19,907 bases of DNA from Asterionellopsis glacialis (Eukaryota; Bacillariophyta; Plagiogrammaphyceae; Rhaphoneidales; Asterionellopsidaceae), in NCBI GenBank assembly GCA_014885115.2, contig WKLE02006049.1, positions 1 through 19,907 on the forward strand, in the 5' to 3' direction. Numbering within the stretch: the first letter of the stretch is position 1; each line of letters begins with the position of its first letter. Of the stretch, positions 16,740 through 19,907 are shown in pieces. Under the pieces are notes generated by a model. It had not been told where the DNA came from. It saw only the letters and a list, made by a program, of their open reading frames with translations, and did not search any database. The position numbers and the translations under genes are program-made.

Positions 16740-18956
16740 ATGTCGGCGCCGGCGCCAGCAGAAATCAAAAACGAAGGTTGTGATCAATCTTTAACAAGCA
16801 TTGATTACCAGCAGCAACAGCAGCAAAATGGACAGGTGGGTACTGCTGTTGAAATTGCGAAATTAGAAGAAGACCCATTGAGGTTGGACGCTCATCAGGT
16901 AACGCCACCAACAACTTCGTCAATAGCCCCTCATTCAGCACCTGTAGCACCTTTGGCACCTCCAATGCATCCACCAAACCCGAATTCGAATGTCCCAACA
17001 CCTGTGACAGCTCCAGCACCATCTGCACCACCACCCACTCCGGTGAATCTCGCACCTGCTGCAACTACTGATACAACCTCGGGTGTGCCCCCTAGCATTC
17101 AAATTTCAGCGACTACGCAGAGCACAGCTGCACCTGCAGATAATGTGTCTCCCATGAACGGCGGAAACGGAGTTGAGGGGATATTGAAGGATTCTATGGA
17201 TGCAGCTTTGGCATCATTATCTTCACCTGTAGCATCTGAATCGCAGTCAGATGCTGAAAAGAAACAGGCACAGCTTCGAGCCATGTATTTAGCAGGTTTT
17301 CGCGCAGCAGCAGAAGCAAAACAACAGCAAGCTTTAAAAGAAAACTTTGACAGTGCAAAGAATGGAGGAGGAGCAGTTGTTCCTAACGTTGCCATTCCAA
17401 CTGCTATTCCTCCACCACCTGCGACGGCCACAGCCGTACCGGAGGCCAAACCTGCACCCAGTATTGTAGTGAAACCTGTTGCAGGTGGAATCGCTGCCGG
17501 AGTTATCACAGTACAGCAACCACCAGCACCAGCTGCTGCATCGGGGTCAACAGGCGCAACGCCATTGCTTCAAGCACTGCGAACAGGTTCACCAGTGCAG
17601 GACCAAAAGTCAAATGCTCCTGCTCGAAGGATTACGAGGACATCATCGGGTAATCTTTCGTCGCCAGGTGCATCGACTTCCAGTGGGACATCTCCAGGAA
17701 GTAGTACAGGACACTCGAATCCTTTCCCACGGAAGCTTATGGAAATGTTGCGTAAGGAAGATTCGAACATTGTTTCGTGGCTTCCGAGAGGTGATGCCTT
17801 TGCGGTTCGCGATCCTGACAAGTTTGTATCAGATGTATTACCGAATTACTTTCGGCATACGAAGGTATGCAGCATACTTCGACGTTTTGGTTTGTTTAAG
17901 TGCGTTTCCTTATTTCTTACTCACTTTTTGCTTTAATTTACAACTATTTCTTCTTAGCTGACCTCATTTCAAAGGCAACTCAATTTATATGGTTTCCGCC
18001 GAGTTACGAAAGGTCCGGATGCAGGAGCTTACAGGCACGAGTTATTTCATAGGGATCATCCAGATAGATGTCTTCAAATGAAACGGTCAAAGCAGAAGGG
18101 AGCTCAATCACCTAGTTTGAGAGGCGCGAGTCAAAGTCCTAGCAGCAGGCCACGTTCGGGATCTTTTAATTCAGAACCATCGGTTTCGCCAGCAGATAGT
18201 CCTTACACGTTGGAACCTAGCCCATTGGGAGGAGCTGCACCAACTCCTAGTGTTTTGACTCCGTCTGCAATGGGACAAACCCAGGTAGCAAATATTTCGA
18301 CGCAACAACACCATTCTAATTTTCGTACTCTCTCTCCTGGTGGCAATTCTCAAACTCAAACACAAGTAGCCGGTGGTCCCCAGACTGGTCTTGGAATTTT
18401 GTTGAATGGGAACAACATTCATAGTAATATGCCACAAAGATCGTTAGCACATACTCCTCCTCCACCAGCTCCGCAATTGAATCACCCAGGTGCTGCCTTA
18501 TCGCCCGAGACTAACAGACGAGTCCAGGAAGATCTTGCGGATCGGGAACGACAAGCAAGCGCCTTGGCGGCTGCAGGGATGGTGGCTGAGACGGTGGATC
18601 AATCTGGAAATACTGTAAGAATACCGGCGGCGGGGCAGCAGCAGCAGCAGCACCAGGGTGCCGTTGTTGGAACTAATTGGCAGGGTTTGCAACCGCCGCC
18701 ATCACTTGTAGGTTCATCCTCCACGCCCCCACCACAGGGTATCGCAACGACAGAAGGAACAAACTGGGGCATGATGGACATTACTTCGGGTATGGATGAC
18801 ATGGACTTGGATTTTGCCAAATTATTTGACCCTGCCCATGAAGTGGAGAGTATGCATACTGAAGGTAGTGGATGGCCGCAAGCTTCTGACACCAATGACC
18901 CGAATGGTAATGGTGTAGTGCAACCAGGGATGCAACCAGCACCGACAGGAACATAA
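16740..18956 (+). CDS. HSF: Heat shock transcription factor, diatom type, two exons
   Basis: Exons 16740-17864 and 17958-18956 give 707 residues. It begins with a long Ala/Pro/Ser/Thr-rich N-terminal region (1-326, with a six-Gln run near 24-29). The HSF DNA-binding domain spans about 327-420: [55 protein letters not shown] (winged-helix recognition helix), GFRR, then [17 protein letters not shown]. HSFs bind nGAAn repeats in the nucleus and activate chaperone and other stress genes; diatoms carry many paralogues. After the domain come a basic RSKQKG stretch, a long Ser/Pro/Gln-rich linker, a short helical segment ([20 protein letters not shown]), and an acidic/hydrophobic motif near 645-675 ([19 protein letters not shown]) that resembles an activation or AHA-like element. 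I see no clear HR-A/B heptad oligomerisation domain directly after the DNA-binding domain. The ATG at 16740 is the first in frame. Confidence 0.96.
17855..17881 (+). promoter_or_regulatory. Overlapping hairpins covering the HSF 5' splice site
   Basis: The exon end GCATAC (17855-17860) is the exact complement of the donor GTATGC (17865-17870) across a GAAG loop. The intronic GCATAC at 17872-17877 can instead pair with the same donor, giving a longer stem (17860-17864 and 17866-17869 with 17873-17881, one bulged G). The two structures are mutually exclusive and both hide the donor. A regulatory role is inference. Confidence 0.5.
17865..17957 (+). other. HSF: Intron of HSF (93 bp) inside the DNA-binding domain
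   Basis: The donor is AAG|GTATGC and the acceptor TTCTTCTTAG|CTG after a pyrimidine-rich tract. Splicing joins RHTK to LTSFQRQLN without a frameshift, placing the junction in the turn between helix 2 and recognition helix 3. If the intron is retained, the frame reads on for 23 codons and stops at 17934-17936, giving a 398-residue protein without the recognition helix. Confidence 0.95.
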
Positions 18957-19120
18957 GGGCAAATGCTCCTGTACGGGGTTGTCCGTTTGTTTTTGTTAGA
19001 CTTGGGTTTGGTTGAGAATAATCAGAAAACTGATAAAGAATAGAGGTTAGCATGGTGGCAAGTGAACGAAACAAAGCAAAGTATACAGATTATGAGATTG
19101 AGTATCGTTCAATTATATGC
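18957..19120. other. 3' flank and UTR of HSF
   Basis: This follows the TAA stop. It is plain AT-rich sequence with no gene and no polyadenylation site I can place with confidence. Confidence 0.5.
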
Positions 19121-19278
19121 TAAGAGTGAGCATGTTAACAGTTTAAAATTAATACTTTTTGTAATAAATCGATGTGTAATGTTTTGTCCCTTTTTTTGAT
19201 AAGAGTGAGCATGTTAACAGTTTAAAATTAATACTTTTTTTAATTGATCTGCAATGTTTTGTCCCTTTTTTTGTCTGT
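19121..19278. repeat. Tandem duplication, period 79 bp, two copies
   Basis: TAAGAGTGAGCATGTTAACA at 19121-19140 recurs at 19200-19219, and the match continues through GTTTAAAATTAATACTTTTT. After small indels in the middle, TGTTTTGTCCCTTTTTTTG ends each copy. It lies 165 bp after the HSF stop, so it may fall in the 3' UTR. Confidence 0.93.
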
Positions 19279-19907
19279 CTGTGTTACCTTCGGTAGAAGT
19301 AAGGACTGAAGAGTGAAAGCCAGAGAAATGAATCTCTGAAATATTCGAGTAATATTCGTAAGAGCCAATGCTGAGATCACAATAATGAGAGGCCGCCGCA
19401 GAAATTAACGAAGACCTGTGATCTGGTCTTTCATTATACACGATTGTATAAGGTGTATTAATTATCAATACTTAATATACAACAAAGTTTTTATAGAAGA
19501 TACTGTACGAAATAATTTTAGTAAACTACAAAAAATAGTATTTTGATATTTAAATCAATTCTGGGTATAGTATATAAGAAAAAATTATGGTAACAGTCTG
19601 TAGTAAGGTACCAGTGAAGTGCCACACGTATAAAAAAACAGTTCCTCCTCATACAAACATTAAGAATTAGATAGAACAAGACGAATTTGTTTAAGAAAAT
19701 CCAATGTTTCATATTGTATAAGTCCCACTATGTTGAAAATATATACACAGTATTTTACAAGGCTGACAACATTGTGGAAGTATTGGAGTAGAGTGCTCTT
19801 ACATTTAAGTATTGGCGAGCGAATACCCAGGTACTAACTAACTCTGTTCTAAACCTTATTGGGTTATAAGCCTATGCTATTTTCTAGTTTCTCGTTTCTG
19901 TTTGCGC
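19279..19907. other. AT-rich intergenic end of the window
   Basis: No supportable gene, RNA or repeat is seen. The minus-strand ORFs of 64 and 84 codons have no recognisable features. Confidence 0.55.

Overview
The window looks like nuclear DNA of a stramenopile alga, most likely a diatom. The evidence is a heat-shock-factor gene whose DNA-binding domain has the diatom-style sequence ([15 protein letters not shown], then [15 protein letters not shown] and [17 protein letters not shown]). Short GT-AG spliceosomal introns (125 and 93 bp), long low-complexity proteins and moderate AT-richness agree. The species cannot be named from the sequence alone.

Layout. 1-1083 is non-coding and carries a roughly 128-bp nested hairpin plus two distant inverted-repeat pairs. 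1084-3951 (+) encodes a large TPR/SET-type protein whose SET core looks catalytically degenerate. 4267-5976 (-) encodes a TIR-domain protein, convergent with the first gene, with an acidic linker and an unrecognised C-terminal module. 6231-6343 is a palindromic, CT/AG-rich stretch upstream of the TIR gene. 6571-6768 is a GGTT micro/minisatellite, followed by a 78-bp tandem duplication. From about 6830 to 13796 there is a gene desert of about 7 kb with almost no CpG: ten CpGs in all, and none in the 3,000 bases 8313-11312. 14344-14912 (-) is ribosomal protein eS12 with one phase-0 intron. 14913-16739 is intergenic and contains two dense clusters of GTAC-centred palindromic motifs. 16740-18956 (+) is the heat shock factor, with one intron inside the DNA-binding domain and competing hairpins over its 5' splice site. 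18957-19907 is AT-rich 3' flank with a 79-bp tandem duplication.

The four genes do not form an obvious pathway. A ribosomal protein, a stress transcription factor, a TIR protein and a TPR/SET protein simply neighbour one another, as is usual in a compact eukaryotic genome. The most unusual signals are non-coding: the CpG-extinct tract with normal GpC, which suggests long-term CpG methylation and deamination; the GTAC clusters; and the overlapping hairpins at the HSF 5' splice site. The TIR protein is the most interesting protein-level lead.
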